A DNA stretch of 64,000 bases from Saccharomonospora piscinae (GCF_005862235.1 NZ_VCEK01000003.1:726079-790078); one strand, 5' to 3'; counted from the stretch's first letter, positions 16,211-27,300 are shown. The notes: a model not told the origin generated them from the sequence alone. Numbers and translations: made by a program.

Positions 16211-17665
16211 TCAAGGGTAGTCGCTGCTGCACACCGACGATCCGTCGAAGTACCCGTGCCGCAGCGCCTCGATCCGGGCGAACCCGTTGGGTGCGGGGTG
16301 GCCGTTGATGTCGGCCGAGATGAGGCTGCGGGGCTGGAGCAGTTCCGCGATGGCCTCGTCCAGGTCACCCGGCGAGGGGCGCAGGACCGCGCCGTCCACG
16401 TCGATCGCGGCGGTCCAGGCACCCACCAGACACGCCGTGCGCAGGCCCGCGTTGGCGTTGTCCACCGGCACGTCCAGCCCGGCCTGGATGCCCTGCACGT
16501 AGCGGGACACGACCTCGGCGAAGGCGGCGAAGTCGCCGAGGCCGCCCGCCGCGGACTCCTGGCCGCTGAACTCGGCCTCCCGGTCGATCGGTTGCCCGAG
16601 CTCGGCCAGCGCCGCCATGTCGATGGTGACCGTGTTGGTGTCCTGGCAGTAGGACGCCGGGGGCGTGGAGACCCCGCCGGGACAGGAGCCGCCCTCATTG
16701 ACGATCTTCGGGCCCGGCACACCCGCGCCGGCGAACGACTCGTCGAGGCTCTGCTGCAGCAGCCCCATCGTCCGGTCGTCGATGCTGATGTCGCCCATGC
16801 CCGCGTCGTTGGGGTCGAAGGGCCGCTCGGTGATCCGGGAGTCGACGTCGGCCTGGTCGATCGCCGCGCACGTCGCCGCGTCGGACTCGAAGCCGAGCTG
16901 GAAGGCGTAGGTGCGGTCGAAGGCCGTGCCGTGCGCTCCCTGCGCCGCGTGGGACTGGCCCGGCTCGTCGCGGATGAAGAACAGCGACGCCATCACCTGG
17001 TTGAGCCCCTCCGAGGTGGACACGGTGAAGTGCTGGCTGCGGCCTTCGGCGATCCAGCGGAAGTAGGAGCCCGTGAAGCAGTCGGCCTGCTGTTCCTTGA
17101 CGATGGTCGAGGTCTGCTCGTCGATTCCGGCCTTGTCCCCGAGCCGGTACTGCACCGCGTGACCGAACTCGTGGCCGAGGACGGTCACCACGGCCATCGG
17201 GCCGAATCGCTGGCGCAGCAGCGGCAGCAGCTGTCCCCGGTCCCACGCGACGAGATCCTCGGGCGGGCAGTAGAACGCGTTCATCGCGGCGGCGGCCGTG
17301 GTCGCCCCGCAGACCTCGATCTCCTCGCCCGTCGAGTCGTAGGACAGCAGTTTCTCCACCGGCTCGAAGTTCTGGTCGAAATGGCGGGGGAACTGCTGCG
17401 TCCAGTACGCCGACACGTCGGCGATGGCGGCGACCGCGAGGCGATCGTCGTCGCTGTCGGACAGGTTGTCCACGGTCAGTTTCGGAGTGGGCGCGTTGTT
17501 CTTCAGGCCGCTTTCGAAGTGCGTGACGGGCAGGCCCGCGATGTCGCCCTCACTGCGCACCTCACCGTCGATCTCGGTGGAGCAGGCCGTGGCGGCCAGC
17601 GTCACGACGGTGACGGCGATGGTCAGCACGGTGCGCCGCGCTCCGTGTCCCCCCGAACGTGTCAT
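16211..17665 (-). CDS. Neutral zinc metallopeptidase, probable lipoprotein
   Basis: A 484-residue exported protein. The N-terminus has Arg residues, a hydrophobic stretch and Cys28 in LAATAC, a weak lipobox, so it is probably lipid-anchored outside the membrane. The zinc motif is HEFGH (His165, Glu166, His169) in VLGHEFGHAVQ. EQQADC about 25 residues later is the likely third-ligand region. Four or more further cysteines could form disulfides. The rest is unassigned; the substrate is unknown. The frame is open upstream, but ATG 17665 begins the signal sequence. It is divergent from glycogen phosphorylase, 130 bp apart. Confidence 0.82.
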   Translation of the reverse strand: MTRSGGHGARRTVLTIAVTVVTLAATACSTEIDGEVRSEGDIAGLPVTHFESGLKNNAPTPKLTVDNLSDSDDDRLAVAAIADVSAYWTQQFPRHFDQNFEPVEKLLSYDSTGEEIEVCGATTAAAAMNAFYCPPEDLVAWDRGQLLPLLRQRFGPMAVVTVLGHEFGHAVQYRLGDKAGIDEQTSTIVKEQQADCFTGSYFRWIAEGRSQHFTVSTSEGLNQVMASLFFIRDEPGQSHAAQGAHGTAFDRTYAFQLGFESDAATCAAIDQADVDSRITERPFDPNDAGMGDISIDDRTMGLLQQSLDESFAGAGVPGPKIVNEGGSCPGGVSTPPASYCQDTNTVTIDMAALAELGQPIDREAEFSGQESAAGGLGDFAAFAEVVSRYVQGIQAGLDVPVDNANAGLRTACLVGAWTAAIDVDGAVLRPSPGDLDEAIAELLQPRSLISADINGHPAPNGFARIEALRHGYFDGSSVCSSDYP

Positions 17666-17795
17666 GGCGGGCACAGTAGCGGACCGCGCGTGGCCCCCGT
17701 GCCGTTCCGCGGTAATCCGGCTGTGAACACCGGCGACCCGGCGAGTGAGTGAGTGCCGCGCGCCGCCGTGGTGCGCGGCGTTATGGTCGATCTTC

Positions 17796-20360
17796 ATGAA
17801 AGCTGTCCGCCGGTTCACCGTGCGCGCGCGGGTGCCCGAGGAGTTGACGGGGCTGACGGAACTCGCCACCAACCTGCGGTGGACGTGGCATCCGCCCACG
17901 CGCGAGGTGTTCGCCTCGATGGACGACACCCTGTTCCGGCGGATCAGGGACCCGCTGCGCATGCTGGCCGAGGTACCGGCGTCGCGGTTGGACGAGTTGG
18001 CGGCCGACGCCGCGTTTCTGGCCACGGCGAGGAAGGCCAGTGAGGACCTGCGCCGTTACCTCACCGAGCCGCGGTGGTTCCAGCGCCGCGTCGAGCGGGC
18101 GGACGAGGGCGAGCGGTTTCCCTCCGCCGTGGCGTACTTCTCGCTGGAGTTCGGGGTTCACGAGGCGTTGCCGAACTACTCGGGCGGCTTGGGCGTGCTG
18201 GCCGGTGACCACCTCAAGGCCGCCTCCGACCTCGGAGTGCCGGTCATCGGAGTGGGGCCGCTGTACCGGGCGGGTTACTTCCGGCAGTCGCTGTCGCTCG
18301 ACGGCTGGCAGGAGGAGCACTACCCGGTGATCGATCCCGGCGGGCTGCCGCTGGAACTGCTCACCGAGCCGTCGGGCGAGCCGGTTCACGTGCGGGTGGC
18401 GATGCCCGGCGGTCGCGACCTGCTGGCGCAGATCTGGCTGGCCCGGGTGGGCCGGGTGCCGCTGCTGCTGCTCGACACCGATGTCGACGGCAACGACGAC
18501 GATCTTCGCGGGGTCACCGACCGTCTCTACGGCGGCGATGACGATCACCGCATCCGGCAGGAGATCCTGGCCGGGATCGGCGGCATGCGGGCCGTGCGGC
18601 GTTACTGCGAGCTGACCGGCCACGCCCAGCCCGAGGTGTGCCACACCAACGAGGGGCACGCCGGGTTCCTCGGCCTCGAACGGGTGCGCGAGGTGCTGGC
18701 CGAAGGCGAGCTGAGTTTCGACGAGGCGCTGCCCGCCGTGCGGGCCGGGACGGTGTTCACCACGCACACACCGGTCCCTGCCGGCCTCGACCGGTTCGGC
18801 GTCGACCTGGTGAAGCACTACTTCGGTGACGGGCGGCTGCTGCCGGGGGTGGACGTGGAACGGGTGCTCGCGCTCGGCGCGGAGGACGATCCGACCCGGT
18901 TCAACGTGGCGCACATGGGGCTGCGGCTGGCGCAACGCGCCAACGGGGTCTCGGCCCTGCACGGCAGGGTGTCGCGGCGCATGTTCGCCGGGCTCTGGCC
19001 CGGCTTCGACACCGAGGAGGTGCCGATCGCCGCCGTCACGAACGGGGTCCACGGGCCGACGTGGGTGGCGCGGGAGATGAGCGCCCTGCTCGGCGGAAAC
19101 GACGAGGAGTGGGGGCACGACGGCGACGGCTCGGGCATCGACCCCGGCGTCACCGACGAGCAGTTGTGGGCACTGCGCCGCGAGTTGCGCGGCAACCTGG
19201 TGGCCGAGGTCCGCCGCCGGGCTCGGGACGCCTGGTTGCAGCGAGGCGCCTCGGCGCTGGAACTGGGCTGGACCGAGCGGATCTTCGACCCCGACGTGCT
19301 CACGGTGGGCTTCGCCCGCAGGGTGCCCACCTACAAGCGGCTGACGCTGATGCTGCGTGATCCAGAGCGGTTGCGGGCGTTGCTGCTCGACGACGAGCGG
19401 CCGATCCAGATCGTGGTCGCGGGCAAGTCGCACCCCGCCGACGAGGGCGGCAAGGAGCTGATCCAGCAGATCGTGCGGTTCGTCGACGACCCGGCCATCC
19501 GGGAGCGGATGGTGTTCCTGCCCGACTACGGCATGTCGATGGCCCGGTACCTGTACCGGGGGTGCGACGTGTGGCTCAACAACCCGACCCGCCCGCTGGA
19601 GGCGTGCGGCACCTCCGGGATGAAGGCCGCGCTGAACGGCTGCCTGAACCTGTCGATCCGGGACGGCTGGTGGGACGAGTACTACGACGGCAGCAACGGC
19701 TGGGCCATCCCCACCGCCGACGGGGTGACCGATCCGCTGCTGCGCGACGACCTGGAGGCCTCGGCGCTCTACGACCTGCTGGGTCAGCAGATCGCCCCGC
19801 TGTTCTACGACCGGGACGGCGACGGTGTGCCGCGCGGCTGGCTGTCGATGATCTGGCACACGCTGCGCACGCTGGGGCCGAGGGTGCAGGCGTCGCGCAT
19901 GGTGCGGGAGTACGTGAACTCGTTCTACGGGCCCGCCGCGACGACCGTCTCGGCCGCCGTGGCCGGTGACTACGCGGCGTCGCGTTCGCTGGCGGCCTAC
20001 CGGGCGCGGGTGGACGCCTGCTGGCCGCTGGTGCGCGTGGTCGCCACGGACCTGACGGTGGAGGGCGGTGACGTCGCCGATGTCGCCGTGGTGGGTGCCG
20101 CCGCGCGGGTCACCGCCCGCATCGATCTCGCCGAGCTGGCGGCCTCGGAGGTCACGGTGCAGGCCGTGGTGGGGCGGGTCGGCGACACCGACGACCTCGA
20201 CGACGTGGTGACGGTGCCGATGACGCCGCTCGGTCGCGGGGAGTTCGCCGCGACGCTGCGCCTGCCGTGCGCGGGTGCGCTCGGCTACACGGTGCGGGTG
20301 CTGCCCCGGCATCCCCTGCTGGCGAGCCCGGCCGAACTCGGCAGGGTCGTACTCGCCTGA
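17796..20360 (+). CDS. glgP: Alpha-glucan (glycogen/maltodextrin) phosphorylase, GT35
   Basis: Releases glucose-1-phosphate from alpha-1,4-glucans in the cytoplasm using pyridoxal phosphate. The 854-residue protein belongs to the non-classical GT35 subgroup common in actinobacteria and archaea, which begins with a short domain (ELATNLRWTWHPPTREVF). The PLP lysine is Lys610 in GTSGMKAALNG. Other landmarks are YFSLEFGVHEALPNYSGGLG, VCHTNEGHAGF and VFTTHTPVPAGLDRF. ATG 17796 starts the conserved domain. It fits with the GH57 branching enzyme and GT4 transferase at 48-53 kb as alpha-glucan metabolism. Confidence 0.95.
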   Translation: MKAVRRFTVRARVPEELTGLTELATNLRWTWHPPTREVFASMDDTLFRRIRDPLRMLAEVPASRLDELAADAAFLATARKASEDLRRYLTEPRWFQRRVERADEGERFPSAVAYFSLEFGVHEALPNYSGGLGVLAGDHLKAASDLGVPVIGVGPLYRAGYFRQSLSLDGWQEEHYPVIDPGGLPLELLTEPSGEPVHVRVAMPGGRDLLAQIWLARVGRVPLLLLDTDVDGNDDDLRGVTDRLYGGDDDHRIRQEILAGIGGMRAVRRYCELTGHAQPEVCHTNEGHAGFLGLERVREVLAEGELSFDEALPAVRAGTVFTTHTPVPAGLDRFGVDLVKHYFGDGRLLPGVDVERVLALGAEDDPTRFNVAHMGLRLAQRANGVSALHGRVSRRMFAGLWPGFDTEEVPIAAVTNGVHGPTWVAREMSALLGGNDEEWGHDGDGSGIDPGVTDEQLWALRRELRGNLVAEVRRRARDAWLQRGASALELGWTERIFDPDVLTVGFARRVPTYKRLTLMLRDPERLRALLLDDERPIQIVVAGKSHPADEGGKELIQQIVRFVDDPAIRERMVFLPDYGMSMARYLYRGCDVWLNNPTRPLEACGTSGMKAALNGCLNLSIRDGWWDEYYDGSNGWAIPTADGVTDPLLRDDLEASALYDLLGQQIAPLFYDRDGDGVPRGWLSMIWHTLRTLGPRVQASRMVREYVNSFYGPAATTVSAAVAGDYAASRSLAAYRARVDACWPLVRVVATDLTVEGGDVADVAVVGAAARVTARIDLAELAASEVTVQAVVGRVGDTDDLDDVVTVPMTPLGRGEFAATLRLPCAGALGYTVRVLPRHPLLASPAELGRVVLA

Positions 20361-20416
20361 GGCGGCGCGCACCGGGGCGCGGGGTCGTGCTCACGCCGTC
20401 GGGCCGGTCGGTGACA

Positions 20417-21238
20417 ATGACCTTCGTGAATGACGTGGCGGACCCGGAGAACCTTGCCGATCTCGTGATCCACATGTCCGGTGTGGGGGTCAGGAGGGGA
20501 GGCAACAAGCTGCTCGCCGACCTCGACTGGTCGGTGGAGCTGGACGAGCGGTGGGTGGTGCTCGGGCCGAACGGCGCGGGCAAGACCACACTGCTCAAGC
20601 TCGCCGCCGCCGAACTGCACCCCACGACGGGTGCCGTTCACGTGCTCGGAGACCGGCTCGGCCGGGTCGACGTGTTCGAGTTGCGCACGCGCATCGGCTT
20701 CACCTCCGCCGCGGTCAACGGCCGGATCCCACCCGAGGAGAAGGTGCGAGACGTCGTGGTCAGCGCCGGGTACGCCGTGCTGGGCCGGTGGCGCGAGTCC
20801 TACGACGAGCTGGACACCGGCAGGGCCGACGAACTGCTCACGGCACTGGGCATCGGGCACCTCGGCGACCGCAGCTACGGGACCCTGTCGGAGGGGGAGC
20901 GTAAGCGGACGCTCATCGCGCGCTCGCTGATGACCGATCCCGAGATGCTGCTGCTCGACGAACCCGCGGCCGGACTCGACCTCGGGGGCAGGGAGGACCT
21001 GGTCGCGAGGCTGTCGACCCTGGCCCTGGACGCCGAGGCTCCGGCGATGGTGCTGGTGACCCACCACGTCGAGGAGATCCCGCCCGGCTTCACGCACGTG
21101 CTGCTGCTCGCGGAGGGGCGCACGGTCGCGGCCGGTCTGCTGGACGACGTCCTGACCAGCGGGAACCTGTCCGAGGCTTTCGGGCAGGAGCTGGTGCTGG
21201 AACGCTCGGGGGACAGGTTCTTCGCCCGACGTCGCTGA
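20417..21238 (+). CDS. ABC transporter ATP-binding protein (no adjacent permease)
   Basis: A 273-residue single ABC domain: Walker A GPNGAGKTTL, signature LSEGERKR, Walker B EMLLLDEPAAGLDL and switch His in LVTHHVEEIP. The last feature and the GFTHVLLLAEGRTVAAG tail resemble ModF/YlmA-type lone ATPases. No membrane subunit or binding protein lies nearby, so its partner is elsewhere or it works outside transport. ATG 20417 has no strong ribosome site. The enoyl-CoA hydratase gene follows after 62 bp. Confidence 0.88.
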   Translation: MTFVNDVADPENLADLVIHMSGVGVRRGGNKLLADLDWSVELDERWVVLGPNGAGKTTLLKLAAAELHPTTGAVHVLGDRLGRVDVFELRTRIGFTSAAVNGRIPPEEKVRDVVVSAGYAVLGRWRESYDELDTGRADELLTALGIGHLGDRSYGTLSEGERKRTLIARSLMTDPEMLLLDEPAAGLDLGGREDLVARLSTLALDAEAPAMVLVTHHVEEIPPGFTHVLLLAEGRTVAAGLLDDVLTSGNLSEAFGQELVLERSGDRFFARRR

Positions 21239-21300
21239 CCACCGTTACTGGCGGGTAGCCTTCGGGTAGGCGGAAGTCGCTGGAGTTGAAGGAGGATGGC

Positions 21301-22080
21301 GTGGGCGAGTTCGTACGTCTCGAGGTCGACGGCGGTGTCGGCACGATCCGGCTGGACCGGCCGCCGGTCAACGCCCTGAACCACCAGGTGCAGGCCGAGC
21401 TGGCCGAGGCCGCGCGAGAGGCGGGCGAGCGCGACGACGTTCGTGCGGTCATCCTCTACGGCGGGCAGAAGAGTTTCGCGGGCGGCGCCGACATCAAGGA
21501 GATGGCCGCGCGGTCGTACGTGGAGATGCAGCGCTTCGGTGCCGAGCTGTCGGCCTCTCTGACCACGATCGCCGAACTGCCCAAGCCCACGGTGGCCGCC
21601 GTCACCGGCTACGCCCTCGGCGGTGGCCTCGAACTGGCGCTGACGGCCGACCGCAGGGTGGTGGGCGACAACGTCAAGGTGGGTCAGCCCGAGATCCAGC
21701 TCGGCATCATCCCCGGCGCGGGCGGCACCCAGCGGCTCGCCCGGTTGATCGGTCCGAGCCGGGCCAAGGACCTCGTCTTCACCGGTCGCTTCGTCAAGGC
21801 GGAGGAGGCGCTGGCTCTCGGCCTCGCCGACGAGGTCGTGGCGCCCGACGACGTGTACGCCGCCGCCCACCGCTGGGCCGCGCAGTTCGCCGACGGCCCC
21901 GCCGTGGCGCTGCGCGCGGCCAAGGCCGCCATCGACGGTGGCCTCAATGTGGACCTGCGCAGCGGCCTTGCGCTGGAGACGCAGCTGTTCACCGGCCTGT
22001 GGGCGACCGAGGACCAGGCCAACGGGATGCGCTCGTTCATCGAGAACGGGCCGGGCAAGGCCACGTTCGAGGGGAAGTGA
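21301..22080 (+). CDS. Enoyl-CoA hydratase/isomerase family protein
   Basis: Crotonase-fold enzyme of 259 residues. The oxyanion-hole segments are visible: SFAGGADIKEM and ALGGGLELALTADRR. Both catalytic glutamates of true hydratases have counterparts, one in GGGLELAL and one in GQPEIQLGIIPGAGG, so hydration of 2-enoyl-CoA in beta-oxidation is likely. GTG 21301 follows AAGGAGG (21289-21295). The next gene, a methyltransferase, begins 2 bp after its stop, so the genes form an operon. Confidence 0.93.
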   Translation: MGEFVRLEVDGGVGTIRLDRPPVNALNHQVQAELAEAAREAGERDDVRAVILYGGQKSFAGGADIKEMAARSYVEMQRFGAELSASLTTIAELPKPTVAAVTGYALGGGLELALTADRRVVGDNVKVGQPEIQLGIIPGAGGTQRLARLIGPSRAKDLVFTGRFVKAEEALALGLADEVVAPDDVYAAAHRWAAQFADGPAVALRAAKAAIDGGLNVDLRSGLALETQLFTGLWATEDQANGMRSFIENGPGKATFEGK

Positions 22081-22081
22081 C

Positions 22082-23059
22082 GTGACGCACGTCTCGGACC
22101 CGGCTCCGAACCCGCACGCCACCGCCGACGAGGTCCAGGCCGCGTACCGCGACCCCAAGCTCGCCAACGTGCTCTACCACGACTGGGAGGCGGGCACCTA
22201 CGACGAGAAGTGGTCGATTTCGTACGACGAGCGCTGCATCGACTACGCCACCGACGTGTTCACCGCGGTCGCGGGAGAACGGGACCGGCCGTACCCGACG
22301 GCGATGGAACTGGGCAGTGGCACCGGCTTTTTCCTGCTCAACCTCATGCAGGGCGGGGTGATCAGCAAGGGTTCGGTCACCGACCTCTCCCCGGGGATGG
22401 TGGAGGTCGCGCTGCGCAACGCGGAGTCGCTGGGGCTGGACGTCGACGGGCGCGTGGCCGACGCCGAGCGCATCCCGTACGACGACGACAGCTTCGATCT
22501 GGTGGTCGGCCACGCGGTGCTGCACCACATCCCGGACGTGCGGGCCGCGATGCGCGAGGTCCTGCGCGTGCTCAAACCGGGAGGCCGGTTCGTCTTCGCG
22601 GGCGAGCCCACGAAGGTCGGCGACTTCTACGCCCGGGGCCTCGGCAGGCTCACCTGGTGGCTGACCACCACGCTGACGAAGCTGCCCCCGCTGCGGAGCT
22701 GGCGCAGGCCGCAGGCCGAGCTCGACGAGTCGTCGCGGGCCGCGGCGCTGGAGGCGGTCGTCGACCTGCACACCTTCGACCCCTCCGAACTCGAACGCAC
22801 GGCACTCGGTGCGGGAGCGGTCGACGTGCGGGCGGTGACCGACGAGTTCAGCGCGGCGCTGGTGGGCTGGCCGGTCCGCACCTTCGAGGCGGCGGTGCCG
22901 CAGGAGAAGCTGACGCTGCGGTGGCGGCTGTTCGCCTACCACGCCTGGCTGCGGCTGTCCGCTGTGGACCGGAAGTGGTTGTCGCGGGTGCTGCCGAGGG
23001 AGCTGTTCTACAACGTCATGATCACCGGAACGAAGCCGGCCGCACCCTCGGAACTGTAG
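22082..23059 (+). CDS. Class I SAM-dependent methyltransferase
   Basis: A 325-residue Rossmann-type methyltransferase. Motif I is MELGSGTGFFLLNLM, the acidic motif II region is SVTDLSPGMVEVAL, and DLVVGHAVLHHIPDVRAAM with VLKPGGRFVFAGEP are motifs III-IV. A 170-residue C-terminal part is unassigned and may bind the substrate, which is unknown. It starts GTG 22082, two bases after the hydratase stop, and the next gene starts directly after its own stop (23057-23059), so all three are co-transcribed. Confidence 0.9.
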   Translation: MTHVSDPAPNPHATADEVQAAYRDPKLANVLYHDWEAGTYDEKWSISYDERCIDYATDVFTAVAGERDRPYPTAMELGSGTGFFLLNLMQGGVISKGSVTDLSPGMVEVALRNAESLGLDVDGRVADAERIPYDDDSFDLVVGHAVLHHIPDVRAAMREVLRVLKPGGRFVFAGEPTKVGDFYARGLGRLTWWLTTTLTKLPPLRSWRRPQAELDESSRAAALEAVVDLHTFDPSELERTALGAGAVDVRAVTDEFSAALVGWPVRTFEAAVPQEKLTLRWRLFAYHAWLRLSAVDRKWLSRVLPRELFYNVMITGTKPAAPSEL

Positions 23060-24247
23060 GTGCCGTACGCGTTCTCGCTCGACGACGTCGCGTTCCTGCG
23101 TTCGCGGGAGGGCGCGCGGGCGCTGGCGGACTGCGGCGGGCTACGGCTCACGCCGGCCGGCAGGCTGGCCGACGTCGCCACGGTCCGCCGCACGGTCGGT
23201 GAGCGCTATGCGGCCGCGGTGCTGGAAACCCTGCTGCTGCGAAGCAAAGCCGAACCCAAAGTGGACGGCGGGAGCGGGTGGCTGTTCACCGAGGACGCAC
23301 TGCAACAGGCCAGCGCCTCACCGGTGGCGGCGCACCGCGCGCGCGGCCTCGCCGGGCGGGACGTCCACGACGTGACCTGCTCGGTGGGGGCCGACCTCGT
23401 GGCGCTCGCGACGACGGCGCGCCGGTGTGTCGGTTCCGACCTGGACGCCGTGCGGCTCGCGATGGCGGAGCACAACTGCGCCGTCGCCGGGGTCGCGCCC
23501 GCGCTCGTGCGGGCCGACGCGCTGCGCCCCGTGACGCGGGACGCGGTGATCGTCGCCGACCCCGCGCGGCGCGACTCGGCGGGGCGGCGGCGGTGGCGTC
23601 CCGAGGACTTCGTGCCGGCACTCGACGACCTCGCCTCGGTGTACGCGGGCCGGGAGCTGGTGGTGAAGTGCGCTCCCGGTCTCGACCCTGCCGCCGCGCC
23701 GTGGGCACGCGAGGTCGAGGTCATCTCCCTGGACGGCCGGGTTCGGGAGGCGGCGCTGCGCAGCGCCGGGCAGGTCGGCGTGTCGCGGCGGGCCACGGTG
23801 CTGTCCTCCGGCGGCCCGGGCTGGTCGATCACCGACGCGGAGCCCGACGAGGTCGGTTCCGGCGCGGCGGGGGAGTGGATCGTGGACCCGGACGGCGCGG
23901 TGGTGCGGGCGGGCCTGGTCCGCCACTACGCGGCCCGGCACGGCCTGTGGCAGCTCGACCCCCGGATCGCCTACCTCACGGGCGACACACCACCGCCCGG
24001 GGTGCGCGCGTTCCGCGTGCTCGACTCCGGCCACTACAGCGAGAAGGCACTGCGGACCCTGTTGCGGCGCCACGACGTCGGCAGGCTGGAGATCCTGGTG
24101 CGGGGGCTCGACGTGGACCCCGACGCCCTGCGCCGCAGGCTCAAGCCGAAGGGCGGCGGTGAGGCCAGCGTGGTCCTCACCCGCATCGGGCGAGCGCCGA
24201 CGGCGTTCCTGTGCCGTTCGGAGCGGGTGCCCGGCCGCCCGGGCTGA
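23060..24247 (+). CDS. THUMP-like domain SAM-dependent methyltransferase-fold protein
   Basis: A 395-residue protein of an actinobacterial family with a class I methyltransferase core and a C-terminal THUMP-like domain. The SAM loop is DVTCSVGADLVALA; CVGSDLDAVRLAMAEHN is the acidic strand; VIVADPARRD stands where RNA and DNA methyltransferases carry an N/DPPY-type motif. The domain pairing suggests an RNA substrate, but none is known. The start GTG 23060 directly abuts the previous stop. The C-terminus reads DALRRRLKPKGGG, a basic patch fitting nucleic-acid contact. Confidence 0.82.
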   Translation: MPYAFSLDDVAFLRSREGARALADCGGLRLTPAGRLADVATVRRTVGERYAAAVLETLLLRSKAEPKVDGGSGWLFTEDALQQASASPVAAHRARGLAGRDVHDVTCSVGADLVALATTARRCVGSDLDAVRLAMAEHNCAVAGVAPALVRADALRPVTRDAVIVADPARRDSAGRRRWRPEDFVPALDDLASVYAGRELVVKCAPGLDPAAAPWAREVEVISLDGRVREAALRSAGQVGVSRRATVLSSGGPGWSITDAEPDEVGSGAAGEWIVDPDGAVVRAGLVRHYAARHGLWQLDPRIAYLTGDTPPPGVRAFRVLDSGHYSEKALRTLLRRHDVGRLEILVRGLDVDPDALRRRLKPKGGGEASVVLTRIGRAPTAFLCRSERVPGRPG

Positions 24248-24324
24248 GTACGCGGCACCCCAACCGCGCACGAACCCCACCGGACGCACCCGGCGACGCG
24301 GCGGCAGGGCCTAGGCTGCGGCGT

Positions 24325-27300
24325 GTGCCCGTCGCGTTGACGCTCCTCGACCACGTGTCCTTCCGTGGCCGGGAGATCGCCGGTGCCCGGCTACACGATC
24401 TCCTGGCACTGTTGGCCGAAGACCCGCGCGCCGGGTGCGGCGTCGGCAGGATCGTCGACGAACTCTGGCCGGAGCGCTCGCCCGAACACCCTGTCAAGGC
24501 GGTGCAGCTCCTCGTGTCCCGGGCACGCAGGCAACTGGGGGCCGACACGATCGTGCGCACCGGCACGGGGTACCGGCTCACCCTGGAGCCTGCCGAGATC
24601 GACGCCTCCGCCGTGCGGGAGTGGGCGGCGCGGGCGGCCCGGCACGCCCGCGCCGGTGAGCACACCGAGGCACTGGCCGCGGCCGAGGCGGGACTGTCGT
24701 GGTGGCCGGGCTCCGAGCCCGTCGCCGACGGGCTCGGGAGCGGTCCGCTGGCCGCACTCCGCCGGGGCAGCGAGGACGTCCGTGCCGTCCTGGTGCGGCA
24801 TCGCGGGCTCGCGCTGTCCCGGCTGGGCCGCTCCGCGGAGGCCGCCGCCGTCCTGGCCGTCCTCGTCGCGCGTGACCCGCTCGACGAGGAGGTTCTCATC
24901 GAGGTCCTGCGGGCGGAGTCCGCGACCACCGGTGCCGCGTCGGCGCTGGCCCGGTACGAGCGATACCGGCGGATGCTGCGTACGGAGTGGGGCACCGAAC
25001 CCGGTCCCGCGCTGACGGAGCTGCACCGGCAGTTGTTGTGGCAGTCCGTGCCCGCGGCGCGGCACGGGGTCGAGCACGAACCCAACCCGCTGCTCGGCAG
25101 GCAGGACGACATCACGGCCGTGCTGGCGTGCCTTCGCCGTTCGCGGGTGACGTCGGTCGTGGGGCCCGGGGGCATCGGCAAGACCCGGCTGGCCCACGCC
25201 GTGGGCCGTGACCCCGAACACCGCGTGGTCCATGTCGTCGGGCTGGCGGGGTTGTCCGCCGACACCGAGGTGCTTCCGGAGGTGGCCGCCGCGCTCGGGG
25301 TCGTGGAGCCGAGGCGCTCCGCGTTGCTCGGTACGGCACAGGGTGAGGCCGACCTCGCGCGGCGGGTCGCGGCCTCGCTCGGCCGGGGGCCGGTGCTGCT
25401 CGTGCTCGACAACTGCGAGCACGTCGTCGACGGGGTCGCCGACCTGGTGCGCGTGCTCGTCGCGGTGACCACCGACGTCCGGGTGCTGACCACGAGCCGC
25501 ACACCGCTGGGGCTCACGTCGGAGGCCGTCCACCCGTTGCGGGAACTCGACACCGCGACCGCCGCGGAGCTGTTCCGGCAACGCGCGAGCGCCGCCCGGC
25601 CGGGAGCCGAGTTGCCGCAGGCTCTCGTCGAGCAGGTGTGCGACCAGCTCGACGGTCTCCCGCTCGCCATCGAGCTGGCGGCGGCCCGGGTACGGGTGCT
25701 GTCCGTGGCGCAGCTCGCCAGGCGGCTCGACGACCGCTTCGCCGTGTTGCGGACCCGCACCCGTGACACGCCACGGCGGCACCGCACGTTGCACTCGGTG
25801 GTGGAGTGGAGCTGGAACCTGCTGGCGCCCGGCGAACGCCGCGCCATGCGGTTGCTGTCGGCGTTTCCCTCGGGTTTCACGGCCGGGGCCGCGCAGCACG
25901 TGCTGGCCGCCGACGACGCCGCGACGCTGGCCGTGCTCGAACGTCTCGCGGACCACTCCATGATCAAGGTTGTGGACACGGCCACGGACGTCCGGTTTCA
26001 CATGCTGGAGACGGTGCGCGAGTACAGCGCCGCGGAGTGCGCCGCGACCGGCGAGGCGGAACTCGCCCGCGCGCGGTTCGTGTCGTGGGCCAGGGAGTAC
26101 GCGCTGGCGCACTACCGGGAACCGCTGGGCGATCGGCCCGCCACCGCGCTGCTCGGCTTGAGATCCGAGCAGGACAACCTCCTGCGGGCCCTGCGAATCG
26201 GCCTCGACGCGGCCGACGGCTCGACGGTGGCCGTCACCGGCGCGGCGCTGGCGGCATTGTGGACACTGGAATCGAACTACCAGCGCCTGTCCCGGCTTCC
26301 CGGGGACACGGCCTGGCTGCTGTCGCACTACCGGCCCGCCCCGGAGTACGTGGAGGCCACCCGCACGCTCGCCGTGCTCTGTGTCGTGTACCGCCTGACG
26401 CTGCACGACACGCAGGTGCTGCGTTCGCTTCTCGTCCTGCGGCGCCTGCCGCCTGCGCCCCCGGACACGCTGGTGCGGGCGCTGGCCGTCGTGTGCGCCG
26501 ATCTGAGCGTGGTGGAAGACGATCGCCTGGCCGAGTTGTGCGCCAGCGAGCGGCCGCTGCTGTCGGCGGTCGCCCATGCGTTCGCGAGCTATGTGCGGGA
26601 GCACGAGGGCGATCTGACCGGTGCGATCGCCGCGGCCACCGGGCTGGTGCGGGCTGTCGAGGGGGCCGACACGCGATGGTTGCGGGTGCTGGCGCGGGCG
26701 CGGCTTGCGGAGATCCACCTGACCCTGGGCGAGGGGCGCGAGGCGTTGCGCCAGCTGGCCGCCGCCCGCGAGGTGGACGCGGAGCTGGTGTCCCTGCTCG
26801 ACTCGATCGGCATTCAGGGCGCGACGGCGCTCGCGGCGTTGCAGACCCGCGACGTCGCCTGGGCCGAACGCGAACTGCGCACGGTCCCGGAGGACGCCTT
26901 CGGCGACCGGGCGCACGCGCTCGCGGTCCGGGGCGAGCTCGCGTTGCTCCGCGGGGACGTCGACGGCGGGCTCGCGCTGTGGCGGGAGGCCGCCGAGGCC
27001 ATGTCGCTCGAAACGCTTCCCGGAGCCAGGGTCGAACCCGGAGCCGAACCCTGGTCGCTGGAGTTCAGGGCGGTCGCGGTGGTGGCGCACGCACGCCACG
27101 GCAGGCTGGCGCTCGTGGCCGACCTCGTGGAGCGGACACCGCAGGCACTGGACGAGTTGCTGCGGCGCACCCACCGGTACGAGCCGGAGTACCTCACGGG
27201 TGCGCCGCTGTGCGGTGCCCTGGTGCTCGCGGTGGCCATGGTGGACCTCGACCGTGCGCGCCGGCTGGGTGAGCCCGGCGCCGCACGGTCGGGTGCCAGC

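Noticed and set aside
17781-20372. An 863-codon minus-strand open frame opposite glycogen phosphorylase
   Set aside because: Same GC shadow effect; composition is His/Arg/Gln-rich and no start signal or motif is present.
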